The translations under genes were made by a program, and so were the position numbers. Source: Kribbella sp. VKM Ac-2569 (lineage in GTDB: Bacteria; Actinomycetota; Actinomycetes; Propionibacteriales; Kribbellaceae). From it: a stretch of 64,000 nucleotides of DNA. Positions 15,384 through 22,966 of the stretch are shown here, piece by piece. The stretch spans positions 248,001 to 312,000 of the forward strand of contig NZ_SGXJ01000005.1 of NCBI RefSeq assembly GCF_004216905.1, read 5' to 3'. How positions within the stretch are numbered: position 1 is the first letter of the stretch; each line of letters opens with the position of its first letter. A model generated the notes under the pieces. The model did not search any database and was not told where the DNA came from. It saw nothing but the letters and a program-made list of their open reading frames with translations.

Positions 15384-17162
15384 ATGGCTCGGGAATTGAC
15401 GACGGTGGGTGTGGTGGGTCTCGGCACGATGGGCGCCGGGATCGCCGAGGTGTTCGCGCGCAACGGCCTGACGGTCGTCGGTGTCGAGCGTGACGAGGAA
15501 GCCGTCGAGCGCGGCCGCGGGCACATCCAGCACTCGACCGACCGGGCCGTGAAGCGCGGCAAGCTGTCGGTCGAGGATCAGCAGGCGCTGTTCGACCGAG
15601 TCACCTTCGCCACTTCACTGGAGGCGCTGGCGGACTGCGACCTGGTGATCGAGGCCGTCGTCGAGCGGCTCGAGCTGAAGCGCGAGATCTTCGCCGCACT
15701 GGACAAGGTCGTCCGCGACGACGCGATCCTGGCCACCAACACCTCGTCGTTGTCGGTCACCGAGATCTCCGTCGCCACTCAGCGCCCGCGGCGCGTGGTC
15801 GGCATGCACTTCTTCAACCCGGCGCCGGTGCAGGAGTTCGTCGAGGTGATCAAGACCGTGGTCACCGAGCCGGACGTGGTCGAGGACGTGCAGGCGCTGG
15901 CCCGCCGGCTCGACAAGGTCCCGGTGGTCGCCGCGGACCGCGCCGGGTTCATCGCCAACGCGCTGCTGTTCGGGTACCTGAACCACGCGGTCTCCATGGT
16001 CGAGTCCCGCTATGCGACCCGTGAGGACGTCGACGCGGCGATGCGGCTCGGCTGCGGGTACCCGATGGGCCCGCTGGCGTTGCTCGATCTGATCGGCCTC
16101 GACACGGCGTACGAGATTCTCGACACGATGTACAAGCAGGGCCGCAACCGCCTGCACGCGCCGGCCCCGATCCTCAAGCAGATGGTCACCGCGGGCCTGC
16201 TCGGCCGGAAGACCGGGCGCGGCTTCTACACCTACGAGTCGGCGGACTCGCCGGTCGTGGTCGACGACGAGAACACCCCGCACCGCAACGGTGACGAGAT
16301 CGCTGTCCGGCCGATCAAGCAGGTCGGCGTCGTCGGATCCGGCACGATGGCGGTCGGCATCGTCGAGGTCCTCGCCAAGGCCGGGTACGACGTGCTGTAC
16401 GTCGCCCGCGGTACCGAGAAGGTCGACCGGGTCCGCGGCGTGCTGGAGCGCTCGCTGGAGAAGGGCGTCCAGCGCGGCAAGCTGTCCACGGAGGAGCGGG
16501 ACGCGGCGCTGCGCCGGGTGACCGGTACGGCGAAGCTCGACGACCTCGCGAGTGTCGACCTGGTGATCGAGGCCGTCGTCGAGGAGCTCAGCGTCAAGCA
16601 GGCGCTGTTCGAGACGTTCGACGAGATCTGTAAGCCGGGCGCGATCCTGGCGACCACGACGTCGAGTCTGCCGGTGATCGACCTGGCGATGGCGACCAAG
16701 CGGCCGAGCGACGTGGTCGGGCTGCACTTCTTCAACCCGGCACCGGTGATGCAGCTCGTCGAGGTCGTCAGTACCGTCAGCACCGCACTTGAGGTCGCCG
16801 ACACGGTGGCTGCCGTTGCTGTTGCCGCAGGCAAGCACCCGGTGCGCTGCGGCGACCGGGCCGGCTTCATCGTGAACGCGCTGCTGTTCCCGTACCTGAA
16901 CGACGCGGTCCGGATGCTCGAAGCGCACTACGCCGGCGTCGACGACATCGACGCCGCGATGAAGCTGGGCTGCCGCCTGCCAATGGGCCCGTTCGCCCTC
17001 CTCGACGTGGTCGGGCTGGACGTCTCGCTCGCCATCCAGCGCACCTTGTACCTGGAGTTCCGCGAGCCCGGGTTCGCCCCGGCCCCGCTGCTGGAGCACC
17101 TGGTCACGGCCGGCTACCTCGGCCGCAAGACCGGCCGCGGCTTCCGCGACTACAGCAATTGA
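15384..17162 (+). CDS. 3-hydroxyacyl-CoA dehydrogenase, internally duplicated
   Basis: A 592-aa protein made of two tandem copies of the roughly 290-aa 3-hydroxyacyl-CoA dehydrogenase unit. Each copy has a Rossmann NAD site (GLGTMGAGIAEV near 10; GSGTMAVGIVEV near 316), the catalytic His in HFFNPAPV, a DRAGFI(A/V)NALLF segment and a C-terminal LGRKTGRGF motif. It oxidises L-3-hydroxyacyl-CoA to 3-ketoacyl-CoA in beta-oxidation or butanoyl-CoA metabolism. Such didomain enzymes occur in other actinobacteria. The second copy's MAVG departs from the usual G-x-G-x-x-G, so its NAD binding may be weaker. ATG at 15384 preferred to GTG at 15375. Confidence 0.95.
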   Translation: MARELTTVGVVGLGTMGAGIAEVFARNGLTVVGVERDEEAVERGRGHIQHSTDRAVKRGKLSVEDQQALFDRVTFATSLEALADCDLVIEAVVERLELKREIFAALDKVVRDDAILATNTSSLSVTEISVATQRPRRVVGMHFFNPAPVQEFVEVIKTVVTEPDVVEDVQALARRLDKVPVVAADRAGFIANALLFGYLNHAVSMVESRYATREDVDAAMRLGCGYPMGPLALLDLIGLDTAYEILDTMYKQGRNRLHAPAPILKQMVTAGLLGRKTGRGFYTYESADSPVVVDDENTPHRNGDEIAVRPIKQVGVVGSGTMAVGIVEVLAKAGYDVLYVARGTEKVDRVRGVLERSLEKGVQRGKLSTEERDAALRRVTGTAKLDDLASVDLVIEAVVEELSVKQALFETFDEICKPGAILATTTSSLPVIDLAMATKRPSDVVGLHFFNPAPVMQLVEVVSTVSTALEVADTVAAVAVAAGKHPVRCGDRAGFIVNALLFPYLNDAVRMLEAHYAGVDDIDAAMKLGCRLPMGPFALLDVVGLDVSLAIQRTLYLEFREPGFAPAPLLEHLVTAGYLGRKTGRGFRDYSN

Positions 17163-17166
17163 TCGC

Positions 17167-17172
17167 TAGGCT
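17167..17172 (+). promoter_or_regulatory. Probable leaderless -10 box before the toxin-antitoxin-like locus
   Basis: TAGGCT, 6 nt before the GTG at 17179, five bases after the preceding stop codon region. No Shine-Dalgarno is visible. Confidence 0.4.
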
Positions 17173-17178
17173 GGCTCT

Positions 17179-17484
17179 GTGCCGGACGAGCCGCGGAAAC
17201 ACCTCACCGAAGCAATCGGTGGGCGGTTGGTCGAGCCGCTGACGCACGAGCAGCGTGAAGAGCAGGAGCGCGTTCGCAACCTGATTCGCGCGGTGCTCGC
17301 GTGCTACAACTCGCTCGTCAGCGAGGAGACCGACGACTCTCGCCGTACCGAGTTGGAGGCGCAACGCGCCGTCCACACGGAACGGTTCCGCGGCCGGCTC
17401 ACGCTGTCGGACGCGGAGCGCCGCGAGATCCTGGACACCTACCCCGACCTGCTGGTCCGTCTGCGCGCCGACCTCGACGGATGA
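17179..17484 (+). CDS. 101-aa helical protein, putative antitoxin partner of the zeta-like gene
   Basis: A charged, helical 101-aa protein (EPLTHEQREEQERVRNLIRA, LSDAERREILDTYPDLL) with no domain I can name. Its stop overlaps the ATG of a zeta-toxin-like gene (ATGA at 17481-17484), the tight order typical of antitoxin followed by toxin. It is intact although the downstream gene is broken. The antitoxin role is inferred purely from that context and size; a leaderless GTG start is likely. Confidence 0.6.
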   Translation: MPDEPRKHLTEAIGGRLVEPLTHEQREEQERVRNLIRAVLACYNSLVSEETDDSRRTELEAQRAVHTERFRGRLTLSDAERREILDTYPDLLVRLRADLDG

Positions 17485-18255
17485 CCTCGCTGACCCTGTC
17501 CCCGGCCGAGTCCGAGGAAGTCGTCAGCCGGCGGATCGCGGAAGTCACGCCGCCGCGACGCCCGGACCGGCGTCCCGGCGTGCCGCCGGTCGCTGTCGTG
17601 ATCGGCGGTCAGCCGGGCGCGGCCAAGTCGACTGTCCAGGACCTCGTCCAGACGGCACTCGGACCTGACACCGCCGCGTCGTACGAGGCCGACGACGATG
17701 CCGGGGCACATCCGCGGTACGACGCCGTGCTGCGGGACGGCGGTATCGATGCCCACAGCAACGTGGTGCGGAGCCTCCCGCCGGACCTGAGCGAACGGTG
17801 TCTGGACAGCCTGCTGTCCGCCGATCCGCCGTACGACGTGGTGACCAGCGCGTGGCTGGAGACCGGGGATCGGGCGAAGCCGATGGGTGGACCTCGATCT
17901 GCACGACCAGGTCTACCCGGGCGTACCGGACGCGGCGCACGCGGTCGAGGCAGGAGGGTACGCCGACGACATCTACGTCGTGGACCGGGCGGGCAACGTG
18001 CTCTACGAGAACCATCGCAACGCCGACGGCACCATGCAGGCACCGCTCGGGGCCAGGGCGGCGCTCATCGCCGAACGGGATCGTCCGCCGACGCTCGAGG
18101 AGCACCAGCGCTTCGTCGACACGGCGCGCTCGCTGCGTGCGCGAGGCGACGAGTTGGAGCCGCAGGTCGACGAGATGGTCCGAGCCGCCCGACTCGTCGG
18201 ACGGCTCTCGACGACCGGGTGGACGGTCGGCACCGGGGCAGTCGCGGGAGCCTGA
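17481..18255 (+). pseudogene. Zeta-toxin-family kinase, disrupted by an internal deletion/frameshift
   Basis: The first part (17481 to about 17880) is in frame with the ATG and carries the P-loop region VVIGGQPGAAKSTVQD and YDVVTSAWLETGDRAKP. The second part (about 17881 to 18255) continues in a different frame: RWVDLDLHDQVYPGVP, then DDIYVVDRAGNVLYENH, typical of the zeta C-terminal half. Joined, they lack the segment between the LE(T/S) strand and the GRWV motif, about 40 residues in relatives as I recall them. The P-loop also reads GAAKS where GxGKS is usual. A dead UDP-GlcNAc-kinase-like toxin is the best reading. Confidence 0.8.
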
Positions 18256-18257
18256 GC

Positions 18258-19040
18258 TCAGGGCTCCATCTCGGCGTACTCGCCGCAGGGGCCGCCGCCG
18301 ATGGCTTCGGGGAGGACTGTTTCGCGGCGGTCGGGGCGGACCAGGGGGTTGTAGAAGGCCGCGATCTCGACGCTGTCCTCCGGGATGTAGTGGAAGATCA
18401 GCGAGCGCCGGAAGCGGTCGTCGGTGGAGTTCGGGCGGGAGCCGTGGACGACGCTGCCGTGGAAGAAGAGGACGTCGCCGGCCTTCATCTTCGTCTGCAC
18501 CTTGCTGAGGCCGTCCGGCACCGGGACCTCGACGCTGGTGAAGGATTCGGTCAGGTCGGCGGGCTCCGGGCAGACCAGTTCGGTCTTGTGCGAGCCGGGG
18601 ACGACCGCCAGCCCGCCGTTGTCCACGTCCACGTCGTCGACGGCGATCCAGGCCGCGAGGCAGGTCTCCGGGTCGGCGCGCAGGAACGTGTTGTCCTGGT
18701 GGAGCGCCTGCCCGCGGGCACCCGGCGGCTTGAAGTAGAACATCGACTGGGCGCCGAGCGCGGGGCCGATCAGCGCCTGCACGACATCGAGGATCCGGTC
18801 GTCGAGCATCAGCTCCATCGCGACCTTCCCTGCCTCGGTGTCGCTCGCCCGGTGCGGGTGCACGAACCGCGGGTACTTCGCCAGCGGGTCGTCATCCGGT
18901 ACGCCGTCGTCGATCGCGAGCGAGTGGTCGACGGCGACCTGCTCCATGAAGACTGTCTTGATCCGCTCGACCTCGTCGGGTTCGAGCAACTGGGGGACCT
19001 GGACGATGCCGTCCCGCTGGTAGATGTCCACGACTGTCAT
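18258..19040 (-). CDS. Phytanoyl-CoA dioxygenase (PhyH) family protein
   Basis: A 260-aa Fe(II)/2-oxoglutarate oxygenase. The facial triad is visible as H114-x-D116 (ALHQDNTF) and H199 (FFHGSVVHGSRPN), with a 2-oxoglutarate-binding Arg in FRRSLIFHY (211/212). NGGLAVVPGSH at 141-151 is a family hallmark. The substrate is unknown; bacterial PhyH enzymes hydroxylate small molecules as well as acyl-CoAs. Divergent from an AraC-type gene (50 bp between starts), which probably controls it. A similar pair lies at 33.5-35.1 kb. Convergent with the zeta remnant; the two stop codons share the palindrome TGAGCTCA. Confidence 0.9.
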   Translation of the reverse strand: MTVVDIYQRDGIVQVPQLLEPDEVERIKTVFMEQVAVDHSLAIDDGVPDDDPLAKYPRFVHPHRASDTEAGKVAMELMLDDRILDVVQALIGPALGAQSMFYFKPPGARGQALHQDNTFLRADPETCLAAWIAVDDVDVDNGGLAVVPGSHKTELVCPEPADLTESFTSVEVPVPDGLSKVQTKMKAGDVLFFHGSVVHGSRPNSTDDRFRRSLIFHYIPEDSVEIAAFYNPLVRPDRRETVLPEAIGGGPCGEYAEMEP

Positions 19041-19073
19041 GTCTCCAGGATGCGGCGGCCGAGCCGGGCGCAG

Positions 19074-19086
19074 CGATAAGCTATCG
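19074..19086 (+). promoter_or_regulatory. Palindrome overlapping the leaderless -10 box of the AraC gene
   Basis: CGATA-AGC-TATCG (19074-19086) overlaps the box TAAGCT (19077-19082), which ends 8 nt before the GTG at 19091. It could be an autoregulatory operator between the divergent araC-type and phyH-type genes. Confidence 0.4.
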
Positions 19087-19090
19087 AGCT

Positions 19091-19888
19091 GTGAACCTTC
19101 GATATCCTGCTGAGGCGCCGCATCCGGTGGTTCGCCGGCTGGTGACCGGTGAGTTCGACGAAGGCCCTGACTACGCGACGTATCGGCGGCGCGGAACGAC
19201 CGATTGGCTGCTGGTCCAGACCCTCGACGGCCAGGGACGATTCGGTCAGGTCGCGGCCGCGCCGGGCAGCGTCACCCTCGTCCGCCCGCGCACCCTGCAC
19301 GACTACGCCACGGTCGGTGACCGCTGGCATTTCCGGTACGCGCACATGCACCCGAAGCCGGACTGGCTGCCGCTGCTCGACTGGCCGGAAGTTGCTCCCG
19401 GCATCGTTCAGCTCCATCCCGCCGCGCCGACCTTCGAGCGCATCGCCGACCACCTGCGCGACGCCGTACGGCATCAACACAGCGTCCTGCCGCAGGCCGA
19501 GCAGCTCAGCGCCAACTCGCTGGAGGCGGCGCTGCTGTGGTGCGACACCCAGAACCCGAAGGCCGTGCAGATCGACGACCGCCTGTTGCGCGCGATCGAG
19601 CTGATCGACCAGGACCTGACCGCGAGCCTCGACGTACCGCGGCTGGCTCGTGCCGTGAATCTGTCGGTGTCACGGTTCGCGCACCTGTTCCGCGAGCAGC
19701 TCGGCGTCAGCCCGCAACAGTTCGTCGAACGCCGCAGGTTGGATGCCGCGGCGCGGCTCCTGGAGCTCACCAGCCGGTCGGTCGCGTCGGTCGCGGCCCA
19801 GGTCGGGTACGCCGACCCGCTCTACTTCGCGACCCGCTTCCGTCTGCACACTGGATCAAGCCCCACGGCGTACCGTCGCAGGTCTTAG
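19091..19888 (+). CDS. AraC-family transcriptional regulator
   Basis: A 265-aa regulator with an N-terminal cupin-like sensor (about 1-150; GSVTLVRPRTLHDY) and a C-terminal double HTH (about 175-262; DVPRLARAVNLSVSRFAHLF and RSVASVAAQVGYADPLYFAT). The arrangement is that of arabinose-type regulators. It is divergent from the PhyH dioxygenase gene, its probable target, and 10 nt before an amino-acid ABC transporter on the same strand, which it may also influence. GTG start at 19091, no Shine-Dalgarno. Confidence 0.92.
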   Translation: MNLRYPAEAPHPVVRRLVTGEFDEGPDYATYRRRGTTDWLLVQTLDGQGRFGQVAAAPGSVTLVRPRTLHDYATVGDRWHFRYAHMHPKPDWLPLLDWPEVAPGIVQLHPAAPTFERIADHLRDAVRHQHSVLPQAEQLSANSLEAALLWCDTQNPKAVQIDDRLLRAIELIDQDLTASLDVPRLARAVNLSVSRFAHLFREQLGVSPQQFVERRRLDAAARLLELTSRSVASVAAQVGYADPLYFATRFRLHTGSSPTAYRRRS

Positions 19889-19891
19889 AGT
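19886..19891 (+). promoter_or_regulatory. Probable leaderless -10 box of the amino-acid transporter operon
   Basis: TAGAGT, whose first three bases are the stop codon of the upstream AraC gene, ends 7 nt before the ATG at 19899. Same pattern as other leaderless candidates. Confidence 0.4.
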
Positions 19892-19898
19892 TCTGCCC

Positions 19899-20753
19899 AT
19901 GAGAACGCGTGCTGTGGTGGGGCTGGCGGTACTGGCGGTCGTGGGGCTGGGGGCGTGTGCGCCGGAGGAGAGCTCGTCCGGGTCCTCGACGCCGTCGGGG
20001 GCGGATGCCTGTGCGAAGGACAAGCTGGCGGTGAAGACGGCCGGCACGCTGACGGTCGGCACCGACAAACCGGCGTACGAACCGTGGTTCAGCGGCGACG
20101 ACCCGAGCAACGGCAAGGGATACGAGTCGGCGGTCACCTACGCGGTGGCGAAGAAGCTCGGGTTCGAGCAGACCGCGGTGAAGTGGCAGACCGTGCAGTT
20201 CAACACCGCGTTCGCGCCCGGCCCGAAGGCGTTCGACCTGGACGTGAACCAGGTGTCGATCTCCGAGGACCGACGCAAGGCGGTCGACTTCTCCTCCGGC
20301 TACTACGACGTACGCCAGACCGTGATCACCACCGCGGGCAGCAAGATCGCGAACGCGAAGTCCGTCGCCGACCTCGCTGATGCGAAGCTCGGAGCCCAGG
20401 TCGGTACGACGAGCTATACCGCGCTGCGCGACCAGGTGAAGCCGAAGCAGAAGCCGGCCGTGTTCGACACCAACGACCTGGCCGTGCAGGCGCTGAAGAA
20501 CAAGCAGATCGACGGCATCGTTGTCGACCTTCCGACCGCGTTCTACATGACCGCGGCGCAGCTCGACAACGGCAAGATCGTCGGGCAGTTGCCGGCCGGT
20601 GGGCAGGCGGAGCAGTTCGGGTTCGTGCTCGAGAAGAACTCGAAGCTGACCGGTTGCATCACGCAGGCGGTCGACGCGCTCAAGTCCGACGGCACCCTGG
20701 CGAACCTGCAGAAGCAGTACCTGACCGAGTCCGGCGCGCCCGAACTCTCGTGA
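19899..20753 (+). CDS. Amino-acid ABC transporter substrate-binding lipoprotein
   Basis: A 284-aa family 3 solute-binding protein. Lipoprotein signal peptide with Cys20 (VGLGAC), Ser-rich linker, then the periplasmic-binding fold beginning GTLTVGTDKPAYEPW. Motifs such as DLDVNQVSISEDRRKAVDFS and VGTTSYTAL are typical of polar amino-acid or ectoine receptors. First gene of a three-gene operon (receptor, permease, ATPase), each overlapping the next by 4 nt. The ligand cannot be read from sequence. Confidence 0.92.
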   Translation: MRTRAVVGLAVLAVVGLGACAPEESSSGSSTPSGADACAKDKLAVKTAGTLTVGTDKPAYEPWFSGDDPSNGKGYESAVTYAVAKKLGFEQTAVKWQTVQFNTAFAPGPKAFDLDVNQVSISEDRRKAVDFSSGYYDVRQTVITTAGSKIANAKSVADLADAKLGAQVGTTSYTALRDQVKPKQKPAVFDTNDLAVQALKNKQIDGIVVDLPTAFYMTAAQLDNGKIVGQLPAGGQAEQFGFVLEKNSKLTGCITQAVDALKSDGTLANLQKQYLTESGAPELS

Positions 20754-21601
20754 GTACCTGGCAACCGTCGGCGCTGCAGCGCGAGCGGATCGCGTACCGG
20801 CGCAGGCGGGCGCGGCGGTCGACGGTGATCGCGGTGGTCAGCTCGGTGATCCTGCTCGCACTGGTTGTCGTGGGCATCGGTTCCACGCCGGGCTGGCCGC
20901 GGGTCCGGGCGACGTTCTTCGACGTCCACCGCGGCTGGGAGGCGTTGCCGGTCGTTGCCGAGGGCCTCTGGCTGAACGTGCGCGTGATGCTGGTCTGCGC
21001 GGTGCTGATCGTGGTGTTCGGGCTGACGCTGGCGATCATGCGGACGTTGCGGGGGCCGATCTTCTTCCCGCTGCGGGTATTCGCGGCCGCCTACACGGAC
21101 GTGTTCCGCGGTCTGCCGTTGCTGCTGGTGATCTTCCTGCTCGGCTTCGGCGTACCGGCTCTGCAGTTGCGCGGCTTGCCGAACCAGGCGGTGATCTGGG
21201 GCGGCGCGGCCCTCGTCCTGACCTACTCGTCGTACGTCGCCGAGGTGTTCCGGGCCGGCATCGAGTCGGTGCATCCGTCGCAGCGGGCGGCGGCGCGGTC
21301 GCTCGGGCTGACCTACCGGCAGACGTTGCGCTTCGTCGTCCTTCCACAAGCCGTACGGCGAGTGCTGCCGCCGCTGCTGAACGACTTCGTGAGTCTCCAG
21401 AAGGATTCCGGGCTGATCGCGGTGCTCGGTGTCATCGATGCGATCCGGGCCGCGCAACTGGAGACGGCCGAGGACTTCAACTTCACGCCGTACGTCGTCG
21501 CCGGGCTGCTGTTCGTCGCGCTGACGATCCCGCTGACCCGGCTGACCGATTACGTCGCCCGACGACAGGGCTGGTACGGCGGGGGAGGCGGGCCGGTATG
21601 A
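20750..21601 (+). CDS. Amino-acid ABC transporter permease
   Basis: A 283-aa inner-membrane subunit of the HisM/GlnP type. After a basic cytoplasmic N-terminus (RRRRARR) there is one TM segment (about 26-46), then a periplasmic stretch and the permease core. The EAA loop is visible as HPSQRAAARSLGLTYRQTL with VVLPQAVRRVLPPL. GTG start at 20750 inside a GTGA overlap. One permease gene only, so it likely works as a homodimer. Confidence 0.93.
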   Translation: MSTWQPSALQRERIAYRRRRARRSTVIAVVSSVILLALVVVGIGSTPGWPRVRATFFDVHRGWEALPVVAEGLWLNVRVMLVCAVLIVVFGLTLAIMRTLRGPIFFPLRVFAAAYTDVFRGLPLLLVIFLLGFGVPALQLRGLPNQAVIWGGAALVLTYSSYVAEVFRAGIESVHPSQRAAARSLGLTYRQTLRFVVLPQAVRRVLPPLLNDFVSLQKDSGLIAVLGVIDAIRAAQLETAEDFNFTPYVVAGLLFVALTIPLTRLTDYVARRQGWYGGGGGPV

Positions 21602-22341
21602 GTTTGCTCAGTCTCCGCGGTGTGCGGAAGGCGTACGGCGAGAACGTCGTACTGGACGGAATGGACCTGGAGGTCGCGGCGGGGGAGTGCGTCGTACTGA
21701 TCGGGGCCTCGGGGTCCGGGAAGTCGACGTTGCTGCGGTGCGTGAACCTGCTGGAGACGGTCGACGACGGCGTGATCGAGCTGGCCGGCGCGGACATCAC
21801 GGATCCGCGGGTCGACGCGGACAAGGTGCGGTCCGGGATCGGGATCGTGTTCCAGGCGTACAACCTGTTCCCGCACCTGACCGTGCTGGACAACATCACG
21901 CTGGCGCCGATCCGCGTGCACCGGGTGCCGCGGGACACGGCACGGGCCCGGGCGCTGGAGATGCTGGAGCGCGTCGGCCTCGCGGACAAGGCGTCGGCCA
22001 AGCCGGACGAGCTGTCCGGCGGTCAGCAGCAGCGCGCCGCGATCGCTCGCGCGATGGTGAACTCGCCGCAGCTGATGCTGCTCGACGAGGTCACGTCGGC
22101 GCTCGACCCCGAACTCGTCGGCGAGGTCCTCGACCTGCTCCGCGAGCTGAAGTCCGAGGGGATGACGATGCTCGTCTGCACCCACGAAATGGCCTTCGCC
22201 CGCGAGGTCGCCGACCAGGTCTGCTTCCTGCACCACGGTCGGCCACTCGAGATCGGCCCACCCGCCCAGGTCCTGGACGCTCCCCGCGAGGCCCGCACCC
22301 AGGAGTTCCTGCGGCGGGTCAGCGGGACGACAGGTAGGTGA
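21598..22341 (+). CDS. Amino-acid ABC transporter ATP-binding protein
   Basis: A 247-aa ATPase of the polar amino-acid uptake type. Walker A GASGSGKST near 40, signature LSGGQQQR near 140, Walker B LMLLDEVTSALDPE, and switch His in CTHEMAFA. The DEVTS in place of DEPTS is a known variant of this subfamily. The 3' end overlaps the convergent response-regulator gene by 23 nt (22319-22341). Confidence 0.95.
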   Translation: MSLLSLRGVRKAYGENVVLDGMDLEVAAGECVVLIGASGSGKSTLLRCVNLLETVDDGVIELAGADITDPRVDADKVRSGIGIVFQAYNLFPHLTVLDNITLAPIRVHRVPRDTARARALEMLERVGLADKASAKPDELSGGQQQRAAIARAMVNSPQLMLLDEVTSALDPELVGEVLDLLRELKSEGMTMLVCTHEMAFAREVADQVCFLHHGRPLEIGPPAQVLDAPREARTQEFLRRVSGTTGR

Positions 22342-22966
22342 GGACTGCCATCACGCGACGGTTGTCGTCCTCGGACGGGGGCAGGTCGAGCTTCGAGAAG
22401 ATGTTGTTCGTGTGCTTGCTGACGGCCTTCTCGGTGACGAACAAGGCTGCGGCGATCGCGGCGTTCGAGCGGCCTTCGGCCATCAGGCCGAGGACCTCGG
22501 ACTCGCGCGGCGTGAGCCGGCTGATCGGTTCGTCGCGGGTGTTCCTGGCCAGCAGCTGACCGATCACGTCCGGGTCCATCGCGGTCCCGCCGGCGGCGAC
22601 CCGGCGTACCGCGTCGAGGAAGTCCGCGACGTTCGACACCCGGTCCTTGAGCAGGTACCCGACACCGCCTCCGCCACCGGTCAGCAACTCCCGCGCGTAG
22701 AGCTGCTCGACGTACTGCGAGAGCACCAGGATCGGCAGCCCCGGGACCTGGCTGCGGGCCTCGATCGCGGCCCGCAGGCCCTCGTCGGTGAACGTCGGTG
22801 GCAGCCGTACGTCGACCACTGCGACGTCCGGGCGGTGCTCCACGAGCGCGGGCACCAGCCGGGGCCCGTTGTCGACCGCCTCGACGACCTCGAAGTCGTG
22901 CGCCTCCAGCAGGCGGATCAGGCCGTCCCGGAGGAGGGCGTGGTCTTCAGCGATGAGGACTCGCAA
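22319..22966 (-). CDS. NarL/LuxR-type response regulator
   Basis: A 215-aa regulator. Receiver domain (1-120) with acidic pocket E7/D8 (LIAEDHALL), phosphoacceptor D52 (VAVVDVRLPP) and the Gly-run GGGGGVGYLLKDRV typical of this subfamily. C-terminal LuxR HTH (LTPRESEVLGLMAEG, FVTEKAVSKHTNNIFSKL). The receiver fold requires a start at LRVLIAED, which is a TTG codon at 22966. This makes a 49-nt overlap with the sensor kinase gene upstream, so translation is probably coupled. Confidence 0.92.
   Translation of the reverse strand: MRVLIAEDHALLRDGLIRLLEAHDFEVVEAVDNGPRLVPALVEHRPDVAVVDVRLPPTFTDEGLRAAIEARSQVPGLPILVLSQYVEQLYARELLTGGGGGVGYLLKDRVSNVADFLDAVRRVAAGGTAMDPDVIGQLLARNTRDEPISRLTPRESEVLGLMAEGRSNAAIAAALFVTEKAVSKHTNNIFSKLDLPPSEDDNRRVMAVLTYLSSR

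Noticed and set aside
15615..17099. About 494-codon minus-strand open frame opposite the hydroxyacyl-CoA dehydrogenase
   Set aside because: Composition is that of a shadow frame; the plus-strand gene has clear family motifs throughout.
21598..22341. Walker B reads DEVTS instead of DEPTS in the amino-acid ATPase
   Set aside because: This is a familiar variant in polar amino-acid/ectoine-type ATPases; the catalytic Glu is retained, so it is not evidence of inactivation.
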